From Bubalus kerabau (lineage: Eukaryota; Chordata; Mammalia; Artiodactyla; Bovidae), in assembly GCF_029407905.1 (NCBI RefSeq), contig NC_073646.1:19734001-19798000 (forward strand): a stretch of 64,000 nt of DNA, read 5' to 3'. Made by a program: the position numbers and the translations under genes. This document shows, piece after piece, positions 10,434 to 21,085 of the stretch; position 1 is the first letter of the stretch; every line of letters begins with the position of its first letter. Below the pieces are notes generated by a model, which was given only the letters and a program-made list of their open reading frames with translations, searched no databases and was not told the DNA's origin.

Positions 10434-11035
10434 ACTTCATTTTTAGTGGAGTATAGTTGATCTGGCTTCCCCTGTGGCTCAGATAGTAAAGAATCTGCCT
10501 GCAGTGCCGGAGACCCAAGTTCGATCCCTGGGTCGAGAAGATCTCTTGGAGAAGGAAATGGCTATCCATTCCAGTATTTTGGGCTTCCCTGGTGGCTCAG
10601 ATGGTAAAGAGTTTGCCTGTGGGGCGGGGGACCAGGTTTCGATCCCTGGGTCAGGAAGATCCCCTGGAGAAGGAAATGGCAATCCACTCCAGTGTTCTTG
10701 CCTGGAAAATCCCATGAGTGGAGGAGCCTAGCAGGCTACAGTCCATGGGGTCTGTGTTAGCTTCAAGTGTACAACAAAGTGAATCAATTATACAAATACA
10801 TGTATCCACTCTTTTTTAGATTCTTTTCCCATATAGGTCATTACAGAATATTAAAAACAGTTTCCTGTGCTATACAGTAGGTCCTTATTAGTTATATATT
10901 TTATACATAGTAATGTGTATGTGTCAATCCCAATCTCTGAGTTTATCCCTACCCTCTTTGCCCACTGGTAACTATATTTGTTTTCTACATCTGTGACTCT
11001 GTTTCTGCTTTGTAAATAAGTTAATTTAGGAACTG
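10434..11035 (+). mobile_element. Ruminant L1 3'-end relic split by a SINE
   Basis: Two pieces of one L1-derived stretch. The left is TTTTTAGTGGAGTATAGTTGA at about 10440-10460. The right starts at about 10752 with GTGTTAGCTTCAAGTGTACA and goes on to GTGCTATACAGTAGGTCC and TCTGTTTCTGCTTTGTAAAT. The Bov-tA dimer at 10461-10751 separates them. Confidence 0.75.
10461..10751 (+). mobile_element. Bov-tA SINE, dimer with two heads
   Basis: Two tRNA-related heads in tandem: TGGCTTCCCCTGTGGCTCAG at 10462 and GGCTTCCCTGGTGGCTCAGA at 10582. The first monomer is cut short after CCATTCCAGTATTTT and the second continues into a full Bov-A body. A similar two-headed copy is at 40890-41207. Confidence 0.88.
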
Positions 11036-11163
11036 GGCTTTTACAAACTTACTAGGAAAACTGGTATTTGGACAGTGAAATTTCAAGTAGGTCTCTTTCA
11101 CATCTCTCTTCCTCAGAGGCAGCCAGTGTTATATTTGTGAGTTTTTCTTCTTTAATGATTTTT

Positions 11164-12640
11164 CAGTTCAGTTCAGTTCAGTCATTCAGTCGTGTCTGAC
11201 TCTTTGTGACCCCATGAATCACAGCACACCAGGCCTCCCAGTCCATCACCAACTCCCAGAGTTCACTCAAATTCATGTTCATTGAGTCGGTGATGCCATC
11301 CAGCCATCTCATCCTCTGTCGTCCCCTTCTCCTCCTGCCCCCAATCCCTCCCAGCATCAGGGTCTTTTCCAATGAATCAGCTCTTCGCATCAGGTGGCCA
11401 AAGTATTGGAGCTTCAGCTTTAGCATCATTCCTTCCAAAGAAATCCCAGGGCTGATCTCCTGTAGAATGGACTGGTTGGATCTCCTTGCAGTCCAAGGGA
11501 CTCACAAGAGTCTTCTCCAACACCACAGTTCAAAAGCATTAATTCTTTAGCACTCAGCTTTCTTCACAGTCCAACTCTCACATCCATACATGACAACTGG
11601 AAAAACCACAGCCTTGACTAGACAGACCTTTGTTGGCAAAGTAATGTCTCTGCTTTTCAATATGCTATCTAGGTTGGTCATAACTTTCCTTCCAAGGAGT
11701 AAGAGTCTTTTAATTTCATGGCTGCAATCACCATCTACAGTGATTTTGGAGCCCCCCCAAAATAAAGTCTGACACTGTTTCCACTGTTTCCCCATCTATT
11801 TCCCATAAAGTGATGGGACCAGATGCCATGATCTTAGTTTTCTGAATGTTGAGCTTTAGGCCAACTTTTTCACTCTCCTCTTTCACTTTCATCAAGAGGC
11901 TCTTTAGTTCCTCTTCACTTTCTGCCATAAGGTGGTGTCATCTGCCTATCTGAGGTTATTGATATTTCTCCCGGCAATCTTGATTCCAGCTTGTGCTTCT
12001 TCCAGCCCAGCATTTCTCATGATGTACTCTGCATATAAGTTAAATAAGCAGGCTGACGGTATACAGCCTTGACGTATTCCTTTTCCTATTTGGAACCAGT
12101 CTCTTGTTCCATGTCCAGTTCTAACTGTTGCTTCCTGACGTGCATACAGATTTCTCAAGAGGCAGGTCAGGTGGTCTGGTATTCCCGTCTCTTGAAGAAT
12201 TTTCCACAGTTTATTGTGATCCACACAGTCAAAGGCTTTGGCATAGTCAATAAAGCAAAAATAGATGTTTTTTCTGGAACTCTCTTGCTTTTTCAATGAT
12301 CCAGAGGATGTTGGCAATTTGATCTCTGGTTCCTCTGCTTTTTCTAAAACCAGCTTGAACATCTGGAAGTTCACGGTTCACGTATTGCTGAAGCCTGGCT
12401 TGGAGAATTTTGAGCATTACTTTGCTAGCAAGTGAGATGAGTGCAATTGTGAGGTAGTTTGAGCATTCTTTGGGATTGCCTTTCTTTGGGATTAGAATGA
12501 AAACTGACTTTTTCCAGTCCTGTGGCCACTGCTGAGTTTTCCAAATGTGCTGGCATATTGAGTGCAGCACTTTCACAGCATCATCTTTCAGGATTTGAAA
12601 TAGCTCAACTAGGTGTGTTTCTTTTATGGTCTGTGTCAGA
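11164..12640 (-). mobile_element. BovB LINE, 3' half (reverse transcriptase)
   Basis: Minus-oriented element of about 1.5 kb starting with the terminal (CAGTT)n at 11165. On the minus strand the frames read the reverse transcriptase core (FCFIDYAKAFDCVDHNKLW, KGIRQGCIPSACLFNLYAEY) and the C-terminal region (LLLGRKVMTNLDSILKSRD), broken by frameshifts near 12300, 11930 and 11740 and by a stop near 11547. The YADD catalytic motif is interrupted: the sequence near 11945 lacks the expected base. Confidence 0.93.
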
Positions 12641-12647
12641 GACAATA

Positions 12648-13235
12648 TTAATCTGCTAGGATTGCCATAACAAATAACCAAAGATTGGATGACTTAAACA
12701 ACAGAAATTTATTTTCTCTCTGTACTGGAGGCTAGAAATAAAAAATCAAAGTGCTGACAGGCTTGGTTTCCTCTGAGGCTTCTTTTCCTGGCTTGTTTGT
12801 GGCCATTTTCTCCTCACATCGGTAACATGTCTGTCTACAATGCCAGAGACCTGGGTTCGATCCCTGGGTCGGGAAGATCCCCTGGAGAAGGAAATGGCAA
12901 TCCACTCCAGTACTATTGCCTGGAAAATCCCATGGATAGAGGAGCCTGGTAGGCTACAGTCCATGGGGTCGCAAAGAGTCAGACACGACTGAGCAACTTC
13001 ACTTTCACTTTCTCCTCACATCATCTTCTCATTGTGTCCTTGCATGGACTTCTCCCTGTCATTGTATCTGTGTTCTAATCTTCTAAGGACATCAGTCATA
13101 TTGGATTAGGACCTACCCTAATGACCTCACAATTAACTATTTAAAAACCTTATCTCCAAATACAGTCACATTCTGAGGTATTAGGAATTATGTCTTTAAC
13201 ATACTGACCTGCGAGGGACAAATTCAGCCCATAAT
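12648..13235 (-). mobile_element. MLT1-like MaLR LTR relic
   Basis: Reverse-oriented LTR of the ERVL-MaLR type: ATTGCCATAACAAATAACC, AACAACAGAAATTTATTTTC, GTCATATTGGATTAGGACC, TCTCCAAATACAGTCACATT and CAAATTCAGCCCATAATA. A Bov-tA SINE splits it at about 12821-13009. No internal retroviral genes are present. Confidence 0.7.
12821..13009 (+). mobile_element. Bov-tA SINE in the MaLR LTR, 13-bp target duplication
   Basis: 5'-truncated head (GGTAACATGTCTGTCTACAA) and a full Bov-A body ending GAGCAACTTCACTTTCAC. The 13-bp duplication TTCTCCTCACATC is perfect at 12808-12820 and 13010-13022, which fixes the borders. Confidence 0.93.
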
Positions 13236-13764
13236 ATCCTCATAATCCTGTGGGGAGGTATTAATTCCCTTAATTGTTTGATGTGCTGATTATCCCTTAT
13301 AGTGATGTGTTTCCTCATGTAGTTTATAATTTTTTTTTATTGTCAGTTCACAATCAGCAAGTTTGTGTTATTCTGTGGGAGTCTGACATACTGTGGGTTT
13401 AAGGAGTGCCCTGACAGAACAATTTTGTATACACAATCACTAGTGTCCCCAGGGTTTTCCCATTCTGGATCAGTTTTACGGGAAATTTCTCAGCTTGAGA
13501 ATCCCATACCACAGGGTACTATAACTCTAAAACCCTCATCTGCGTGTAGCCTAGGCTTGGTATTTTAATTTCTCACCGAACAATTGTTGCTTTTTTGTTT
13601 TTACCCAGACTTTAGGCCAGTGACAAGCTTCTGCATTGCTTCCTGAGTCAGTAGCCTAAATTTCAGACTTCTATGGGAAAAAAATACATGAATTTGAAAC
13701 AAAACAAATAAAACTTCTAGAAATGGAAAGCATTGTTATTGAAGATAAAAATTCAACGTGGAAG
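13236..13764. other. Intronic, no recognised feature
   Basis: No coding segment or clear repeat. A short T run near 13330 is the only low-complexity patch. Confidence 0.5.
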
Positions 13765-13975
13765 TGTTACTCTCTCCCATTGTGTCTAATTCCTTGTAAC
13801 CATATGGATTGTAGCCCATCAGACTCCTCTGTCCATGGGATTCTCCAGGCAAGAATACTGGAGAGGGTAGCCATTCCCTTCTCCAGGGGATCTTCCTGAC
13901 CCAGGGATCAAACCTGGGTGTTCCGCATTGAAGGTGAATTCTTTACCATCTGAGCCACCAGGGAAACCCAAAGAT
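13765..13975 (-). mobile_element. Bov-tA SINE
   Basis: Reverse-oriented: CATTGTGTCTAATTCCTTG, GGATTCTCCAGGCAAGAATA, GATCTTCCTGACCCAGGGAT and the head complement GAGCCACCAGGGAAACCC. Confidence 0.92.
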
Positions 13976-14009
13976 CACATGAAGTCCTTCGAGCCACAGA
14001 TCCTATGCT

Positions 14010-14240
14010 TGGTCTGGGAAGACTGTCACGGAGCAACACTAAGCCTTTGTGCCACAACTACTGAGCCCCATGTACTGCAACTACTGAAGCCCATGCGTAA
14101 GAGCCTGTGCTCCGCAACATCGGAAGCCTCCTCAATGAACTTCCATGAAGAGTAGCCCCCGCTCGCTACAACTAGAGAAAGCCCATGTGCAGCAATGAAG
14201 ACCCACTGCAACCAAAAAGAAATGCATTTTCAAAATTAGC
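14010..14240 (+). mobile_element. CHR-type SINE, 3' part
   Basis: Pattern GCCACAACTACTGAGCCCCA, TGCTCCGCAACATCGGAAGC, CCGCTCGCTACAACTAGAGA and GCAATGAAGACCCACTGCAA, the right part of a CHR SINE without its head. Confidence 0.82.
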
Positions 14241-14844
14241 ATAAAAAAGCAGGTTGAATGCAGCCAAAAAGAGAATGAGTGGAAAGTAAGGTCTGCAATC
14301 AATGATGTACTCAGTAGTGACAGGAACCCTAGGTTTCCAAATACCATGACCCAATAAAGGAATTGGAGTTCCTTGGAGAAACACTTGTTCAAGATAAGCC
14401 TGAATGATATATGGTAGTTCTACACAGCAAGGACATTATCAAAAACTACTGGGGTTATGTGAAAAGCATATAGCCATGGAGGTACTCCTATCCTAATAGG
14501 CTAAAGGATGAATAATCTGAGTATCAAAAAGAATGATGACAGGAGTGGAGTAAAACACTGCTATATGTGAAACATCCACTATGTTAAAACCCATGCACTA
14601 ATAAATGCACCAGAAAACCACCTTCTTCGTGCTTTCATTACTCTGAAAGCTGGTAAATAGAGTATGAGCCAAGAACCTTTGCTGCCTGAGTAAACCAAAG
14701 AGTTGATAAAGAAAAATTCTTCTTTATGGAAGAGTTCCAGCTAATTTATGAGGGAGGAATGATAGAATTAAATTCTCATCATTTTGCAGTCCCTAATGCA
14801 ATAATGCATCTGGGTAATGATTTTCTAAGGCCAATAAAACCATT
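14241..14844. other. Intronic, no recognised feature
   Basis: No exon or confident repeat. Overlapping minus-strand open frames at 14132-14392 have no domain and partly cover the CHR SINE. Confidence 0.5.
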
Positions 14845-15602
14845 AGGTCACTGGTTCCCAACATTGGCTGCATGTTGAAATTACCTGAAAAGCTTTATAA
14901 AACACAATGCCTGGGTCTAACCTACAAAGATTTTAATTTAATTGGTAGAAGGCAAGGCCTACACATGAAGATTTTCTTTCTTTTTTTCAGTTTTTAATTA
15001 AGATGTTCTCTTTATTTCATTCTCATTCTTGAAAGATAGATTTTATGTTTGCATATTTTCCTTTAGCACAATGATGACATTATTGCACAAACTGCATTGT
15101 TGCTATTGAAACACTGGTTGCTAGTGTAACTGCTGTTCTTTATAGGTTATCTTGTTTTTCTCACTGGCTGCTTTTAACTTATTTTTATCAAATATATAGC
15201 TGATTTACAGTGTAGTGTTAGTTTCAGCTGTACAGCAAAGTGATTCCATTATATATACATTCTTTTTTATATTCTTTTCCATTATGGTTTATCCTTGGCT
15301 ACTGAATATATTTCTCTGTGCTATACAGTAGGACTTTATTATTTATCCATTCTATATATAATAATTTTCATCTACTAACCCCAAACTTCCAAGCCTTCCC
15401 TTCCCAACCCCTCCTTGGCAATCACAAGTCTTCTCTATGTCTGTGAGTCTGGTTTTGTTTCATAGACAGGTTCATTTGTGCCATATTTTAGATTCTACAT
15501 ATAAGTGATATTATACAGTATTTGTTTTTTCATGGAGATTTTCTTAAAGTTCTTTAGGTGATTTCAATGTGCAGCCAAGAGTGAGAGCCACCATATTAGG
15601 TG
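14845..15602 (+). mobile_element. MER5A-like hAT relic, split by L1 sequence
   Basis: Left half at 14845-14975: GGTCACTGGTTCCCAACATTGG, GAAATTACCTGAAAAGC. Right half at 15535-15602: TTAGGTGATTTCAATGTGCAG, CCAAGAGTGAGAGCCACCA. The halves are the two inverted ends of one element. About 550 bp of L1-derived sequence sits between them. Confidence 0.65.
14985..15534 (+). mobile_element. L1-derived insertion inside the MER5A relic
   Basis: From about 15180: AGCTGATTTACAGTGTAGTG, TTTCAGCTGTACAGCAAAGT, TGTGCTATACAGTAGGAC, CTATGTCTGTGAGTCTGG and ACATATAAGTGATATTATAC, the well-known L1 3' segment of cetartiodactyls. The left 190 bp is less certain. Confidence 0.65.
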
Positions 15603-16369
15603 AAAGGCTGATGGGAAATTTTATAAAGGAGGCAGTAGAGGAGTATTGACGTGAATCACACTGACAACTCCTGAACCCACTGATCAATCTTAATGATAGA
15701 TGACAACCAGACCGTATCTGTCTCCTAATACGACACACTATGGGGACACAGCGTCTGCGGTTGCCTGGGACATCATCCAAGCTGAATCTGATGAAGCCTC
15801 TAGTATAGAGGGACAGGAATAAGCTACATACAGCATTAGATTTTACAGACCTGTTCTCTCCCAACACGTCATCATTTTACAGAGCATATTCTACTGTTTC
15901 CTCCATTTCTTTTCTCTACTTTTGCTAGTTTCCCCTCATTTTTCCTATATAAGCCTACCACAGAAACAACATAGGGGAAGAAGCAAGATGCTAGTAAGGG
16001 GTCATGAATTGAGCTTTGACAATAACAATAATTTAAGTGTTGGAACCTGGAAAAGTACCAGTCCATTTCAGCTCCTTCTTCTGATTTTCTTTGAAGCTTT
16101 CTAACAAGGTCAGAATACATGTCAAATTTCTGTTTTCACAGGAGAACTGCCAATCTTGTCACTTACATTTCTGGTATTCTTTTTTCACTCAACAACAGAG
16201 AAAACTAAAGCTTTAAGATCCCCTAACAGAATAGAAAACTAATCTATTTCTATCAATAACTCATACCCTTTTATGTGCACACACACTTTCTGGAAAATTA
16301 CACAAACTACTAGTAGCAGTTATTTCTGAGAGAGTTAGGAGGAAGATGTACCTTTAGCTCTTCTAAACC
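15603..16369. other. Intronic, no recognised feature
   Basis: Open frames at 15544-15867 and 15872-16120 on the minus strand show no domain, no splice partners and no dynein wording. No confident repeat is seen. Confidence 0.5.
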
Positions 16370-16565
16370 CCAGTGCTATTATATCATGGTCTGGATAATC
16401 CTTTGTTGTGGGGCCTCTCCTGGGCATCGTAGGCTGTTTAGCAGCATCCTTTACTTCTACCTACTAGATGCCAGTAGTACCCCCTATTTGTGAGAATAAA
16501 AATGTTCTCCCACTTTGCCGAATGTCTGTTGAGGTAACAAAATGGTCCTAATGGAGCCATAATCC
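16370..16565 (-). mobile_element. hAT-type non-autonomous DNA transposon relic
   Basis: Shares TTTAGCAGCATCCTTTACTTC, TACTAGATGCCAGTAGTACC and AATGTCTGTTGAGGTAACAAAATGG with the copy at 1970-2185. Diverged. Confidence 0.5.
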
Positions 16566-16735
16566 TATGCTTTTTGCCTTTTTTTTTTTTTTTTTACTAC
16601 ATGAGGCATCAATTACTCAAAAAATTTTAAGATTCAAAGAAGAGAAAAAGCATAGCTGAGAGAAACAATGGTCTGAGAAAATGGTCTAAGACAAAGGTGA
16701 TAAACTAGCAGTCACCAGGCTAAATCTAGCTGTGG

Positions 16736-17115
16736 CTAAGATGCTTTTGAACTTTGGTGTTGGAGAAGACTCTTGAGAGTCCCTTGGACTACAAGGAGAT
16801 CCAACCAGTCCATTCTGAAGGAGATCAGCCCTGGGATTTCTTTGGAAGGAATGATGCTGAAGCTGAAGCTCCAGTACTTTGGCCACCTCATGCAAAGAGT
16901 TGACTCATTAGAAAAGACTCTGATGCTGGGAGGGATTGGGGGCAGGAGGAGAAGGGGACGACAGAGGATGAGATGGCTGGATGGCATCACTGACTCGATG
17001 GACGTGAGTCTGAGTGAACTCCGGGAGTTGGTGATGGACAGGGAGGCCTGGTGTGCTGCGATTCATGGGGTCGCGAAGAGTCGGACACGACGGAGTGACA
17101 GAACTGAACTGAACC
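16736..17115 (+). mobile_element. BovB LINE, short 3' copy
   Basis: Starts at GCTTTTGAACTTTGGTGTTG and ends GACAGAACTGAACTGAAC. The frame at 16773-17144 is open through MRVPWTTRRSNQSIL, HLMQRVDSLEKTLM and RQRMRWLDGITDSMDVSLSE, with no stop, so this is one of the younger BovB pieces here. Confidence 0.92.
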
Positions 17116-17179
17116 CTCTTAAAGTTTTAAAAAAAAAAAATTGAATGAGTTATCAAGATTTAAAAATGGGTGATTTCTG

Positions 17180-17383
17180 GGACTTCCCTGGTGGTCTAGT
17201 GGTTAAGAGTCTGCCTTGCAGTGCAGGGGACACACGTTCAACGCCTGGTCAGGGAAGAGAGATCCCACACGCCTCAGAGTAACTGAGGCCAGTACACCAT
17301 AATGAAAGATCCCACATGATGCAGAGAAGATGCCACATGCTGCAAGTAAGACCTGATGAAGCCAAATAAATATTTTTTTAAAT
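17180..17383 (+). mobile_element. CHR-type SINE
   Basis: GACTTCCCTGGTGGTCTAGTG head, a B-box-like ACGTTCAACGCCTGG, then GATCCCACACGCC and an end GAAGCCAAATAAATATTTTT. It lies about 250 bp downstream of the long exon's donor. Confidence 0.85.
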
Positions 17384-17634
17384 GGATGATTTCTACCTTT
17401 CTGGTTTCTTTTGAAGAAGCAGATAATCTGGTCATCCTAAGATCACATTATCAAATGGCACAATACAAAAGAGCTGCCCTCTTTAGGCCAGAAAAGAAGT
17501 CCTATGTTGTCCCAGCCCTGCCTTAGTCTGTTAATTGGAATGCCCTTCAAAGCCATTTGAGTTTGAGATTCCTGCTCAATAGAGACAAGCTATTGTTATC
17601 CATTAATATTCCTCACACAACATTCTACCCTTAC

Positions 17635-19776
17635 CTGCCATTGGGTCTGCACCTGGAGACAACACGAATATCAATGGTGCACAGCAATTGGAATCATTGT
17701 AGGACCCCTGGAGATCAAACGTAGGGGCTTCAATGTATACACTTCCCATGTGTTCAGCAATGAACCCCCGAATGGCTGGAATCATTTTGTCGGGCCGCAA
17801 ACATCGGAGGATCACCATCCTCTCCAAACCATGAAGAAACTTCCAGGATCCAGGGAATGTTTCCTCGTGGGGCCAGGCTGAGTCATAGATGAACTTCCAT
17901 TCATTACCATTTTGTTCCAAATGTTCCATAAGGCCTTTCAGTTTTGGCAGTGCCGATGCACGGACCACTTCTGCCCATGCCTTCTCAGACAGCCACTCAG
18001 AAACTGGGTTGGGAAAAGGGTTGTCCAGGGCAATGCCTCCAGTTAGAAGAAAGTACCAAATTTCCTCATTAATTTGCTTTTTCTCTTTCATGATTCCTAT
18101 TGTCAAGAGGAGGGAGAAAAGCAGCTTGTCCTTCTCAAACAGAGAGCGGCAGACATTGTTGTAGATGCTGAGGGTGAAATGATCAATGATGTACTCAATT
18201 CGTAGCTCCAGTTCCTCGCTCTTCTTGCTATGGGCCAGAGACTGCATGTAGAGGTTTATGAACCATGTCAGGGAGTACTGGTACATGGGTTCAATGTGGG
18301 CCAGGTCAGAGATACAAAAGAAGATGGTGGCAGAATGAACTGCCACTGGCTTGTAGCCCATACGGGTTTCATCGATCTGTGTTTCTGTCACTGAAGCAAT
18401 TTCCTGTTTCTCAGAGATTTCTTCAGACAGCACTTTGGAAGAAGACAAAATTTTGATGGCAGTCTCATCCTCAAGTATGTTGCCCTCAGAAAGCGAAAGG
18501 ACTTCCAATATCTTATCTTCAATTTCCTTTAGTTGTTTCTTGTTCTTGGCACTTTCCACAATCAACTTATTCTTTTTCTCTTCAAGTTCTGGCTTCTCCT
18601 TGGCAGCCACGATGCCAAGGAGTTGATCTTGGAGGCCCAAGGGAGTGATCATAAAGTTGAGGAGACAGACTTTCACAGCCACTTCAGGGAGGTAATGTGG
18701 GTTCCTCAAACGGGTTGTGATATATAACTTAAAATCTCTGGAGTATTCGATGATGTTTTCACCAAGCCTCATGTACTCAACCCCTTGCTGTTTGAATGTG
18801 GACTTGAGCAAGATGGGTTCAATAAAGGCATCCAACTCTTCCCCAACATTTTCTAGTAAGACTGGGGTACCAAACTGCAGGGCATGTTCTAGCGTCCTCA
18901 CATAGTTGGCATCTGAGAACTTGATGACTGACAGCTTATTTGCTTTCTCCATATTCTTGATCCACTTATTGGCCTGCCCCTGAGGGTCAATCATTAAGGC
19001 CCAGCGTCTGGAATTGGATACAATGATGCCATTGTCAATGGAGAAGGAGTCAATGGGAAGCCCAGCAATCTGCCAGGCACGAATTTTTACAGGATCTCCT
19101 AATGTGTTGCTAAGACTGAAGTCACTGGAGCCAGGGATGACCTTGTCCTTGCATTGCGCCAACCACTGCTTCTGGCACTCAGCCCGATAATCCACAGTAA
19201 AGGCCCCCAGGTAAGCCACAGTCCCAGAGGACAACAACACATCCCCCGTCAGATTAGTATAACGGATACCCAGCTGCCGAGCGGCTTCTGTCCATCTGTC
19301 TTTCTCTCCTCCAAGACCACTAATCAGTTTTTCGGCCCTGATCAACTTTTGGGAACAGATTTCAATGTTTCCCTCCAGTGTCTTTTTCTTGGTATTCATC
19401 TCTTCAAAGTCGTCGTTCAGGGCCTGGAGGCGGTCTTCCACTAGCTTCAGCTCTGCTCGCTTCTGGTTCAGTTTCTGCATCTGTGTGTCCAGCTTCCCCT
19501 CAGCCTCCTTCAGCCGCTCCCGTTTGGGAGCCACCACTTTGGCCACACGATCATACACCTCCATGGCCCTCACCCACTTGCACAGACCCTCACATGCAGA
19601 TGATACATTTTTAATTACAGCAGGCTGGAAATCTGGGTGATCGATAAACCTTTCCCGGATCCGCTTCATGATGACTGGGGGAATGTTGTCTTTGTCATAT
19701 GTCTTGAGACTTTCCAAGAATTTCAGGTCTCCGAGAATCTTTCTTGATACCCCCCAGTAATCTTCTATCATTTTAC
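17635..19776 (-). CDS. DNAH3: DNAH3 exon l, 2.1 kb (stalk tip, coiled coil 2, AAA5, AAA6)
   Basis: 2,142 nt, about 714 codons, phase 1 in and 1 out, far longer than a usual vertebrate exon. In order: microtubule-binding domain (KMIEDYWGVSRKILGDLKF, SSACEGLCKWVRAMEVYDRV); coiled coil 2 (KRERLKEAEGKL onward, strongly charged); AAA5 (LTGDVLLSSGTVAYLGAFT, DSFSIDNGIIVSNSRRWALM, LENVGEELD); the AAA5-AAA6 region (LRNPHYLPEVAVKVCLLNFM, SLSEGNILEDETAIKIL); AAA6 (SLTWFINLYM, SLFEKDKLLFSLLL, LTGGIALDNPFPNP, LRCLRPDKMIPA, FVLSPGADPMA). No interruption is seen. Acceptor AAACAG|GT and donor GCAG|GTAAGG are good. Confidence 0.97.
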
Positions 19777-19803
19777 CTGTTTGGGACAAGAAGTAGAGAT
19801 AAA

Positions 19804-20032
19804 GCTATTTTTAAAAATTTTTATTGGAGGATAATTACTTTACAGTGTTGTGTTGGCTTACTGCCATACAACAACATGAACCAATCACAAGTGCACACAT
19901 ATCCCCTCCTTCTTGGAGCCTCCCTCCAAGCCTGCCCCCCCCTGCCATCCTACCCCTCTGGGTTGTCACAGAGCCCTGGGATGAGCTCCCTGTGTTATAT
20001 AGCAACTTCCTATTAGCTAAGAGATAAGACTA
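19804..20032 (-). mobile_element. Ruminant L1 (L1-BT type) 3' end
   Basis: Reverse-oriented: TTTTATTGGAGGATAATTAC, ACAACATGAACCAATCACA, TCTGGGTTGTCACAGAGCCC and TGTGTTATATAGCAACTTCC. It lies in the intron directly upstream of the 2.1-kb exon. Confidence 0.8.
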
Positions 20033-20334
20033 TTATTAAGACATCCTGCCTGAAATTTGCAGCCCTGCAGGGGCTACTCCTCATATTTAGCAAAAAAACA
20101 AAACAAACAAACAAAAAAACCCCCAAGATCCTACAGAGGAATTTAAGGGCAGAGACTATATGTGTCATTACATATTTATTCAAGCTCATAGAATGTATAA
20201 TACCAAGAGTGAAATCTAATGTAAACTATGGACTTTGGATGATAAGATGTGTCCATGTAGGTTCATCACCTATAACAAATATACCATTCTGATGGGAGAT
20301 GTTAATAATAAGGGAGGCTATGCATGTGTGTGTG

Positions 20335-20365
20335 ACTATACAGACCTATGCAAGGTCTGTATAGT
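20335..20365. repeat. 13-bp perfect inverted repeat
   Basis: Arms ACTATACAGACCT (20335-20347) and AGGTCTGTATAGT (20353-20365) with a 5-base loop ATGCA. The right arm is BovB sequence; the left is its reverse complement at the element's truncation point. Confidence 0.95.
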
Positions 20366-20816
20366 CAAAGTAATGATTTTTCCAGTTGCCATGTATGGAT
20401 GTGAGAGCTGGACCATAAAGAAGGCTGAGTACCAAAGAATTGATGCTTTCAAACCATGGTGTTGGAGAAGACTCTTGACAGTCCTTTGGATGGCAAGGAG
20501 CTTAAACTAGTCAATCCTAAAGGAAATCAACCCTGAATGTGCATTGGAAAGACTGATGCTGAAATTGAAGCTCCAATACTTTGACCACTTGATGTGAAGA
20601 GCCTACTCATTGGAAAAGACCCCAATGCTGGGAAAGATTGAAGGGAGGAGGAGAAGGGGACAACAGAGGGCAGAATGGCTAGATGGCATCATCAGCTCAA
20701 TGGAGCTGAGTTTGAGCAAGCTCTGGGAAATGGAGATGGACAGGGAAGCCTGGTAAGTGAAGTCCATGGGGTCTTAAACAGCTGGACACTGTTGTATGAC
20801 TGAACAACATGCAAGA
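20335..20816 (+). mobile_element. BovB LINE, old 3' copy with a snapback at its 5' end
   Basis: From GGTCTGTATAGTCAAAGTAA at 20354 to CTGGACACTGTTGTATGACTGAACAAC. It is interrupted by stops and the family motifs are weak (AMYGCESWTIKKAEYQRIDA). Its first bases are present again in reverse complement just upstream, forming a 13-bp perfect hairpin at 20335-20365. Confidence 0.9.
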
Positions 20817-21085
20817 GTAGGAGCAGGGGGTATATTAGAAATTTCTGTATCTTCAACTCAATTTTTCTGTGACCTTAAAACCACTCTGAAAAAAAAAAAT
20901 GATCTCAAATCCCAAGCTCCTCACCATCTCATCTTTGCCTTGCTCCCTGGTCTTTAATTACAAGAAGCTTCCTTCAACTTCCTGATGATCCCAAGTGCTT
21001 GCCTAACGAGCTTTTCACCTAGGTTGTAAATGGCATCTAGCTGGCTCCTAAACAAACTTCAGGCTCACTTTAAAAGCCACCTCTA

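Noticed and set aside
10474..10731. Short frames with wording like GFPGGSDGKEFACGAGDQVSIPG or GIFPTQGSNPGLLHC
   Set aside because: These are translations of Bov-tA SINEs and recur at every copy (for example 26600, 40888 and 39984).
15544..16120. Minus-strand frames of 107 and 82 codons
   Set aside because: No domain, no splice partners and no family resemblance that I can recognise; chance frames are expected at this length.
17889..19640. Several plus-strand open frames
   Set aside because: They are shadows of the 2.1-kb dynein exon on the other strand.
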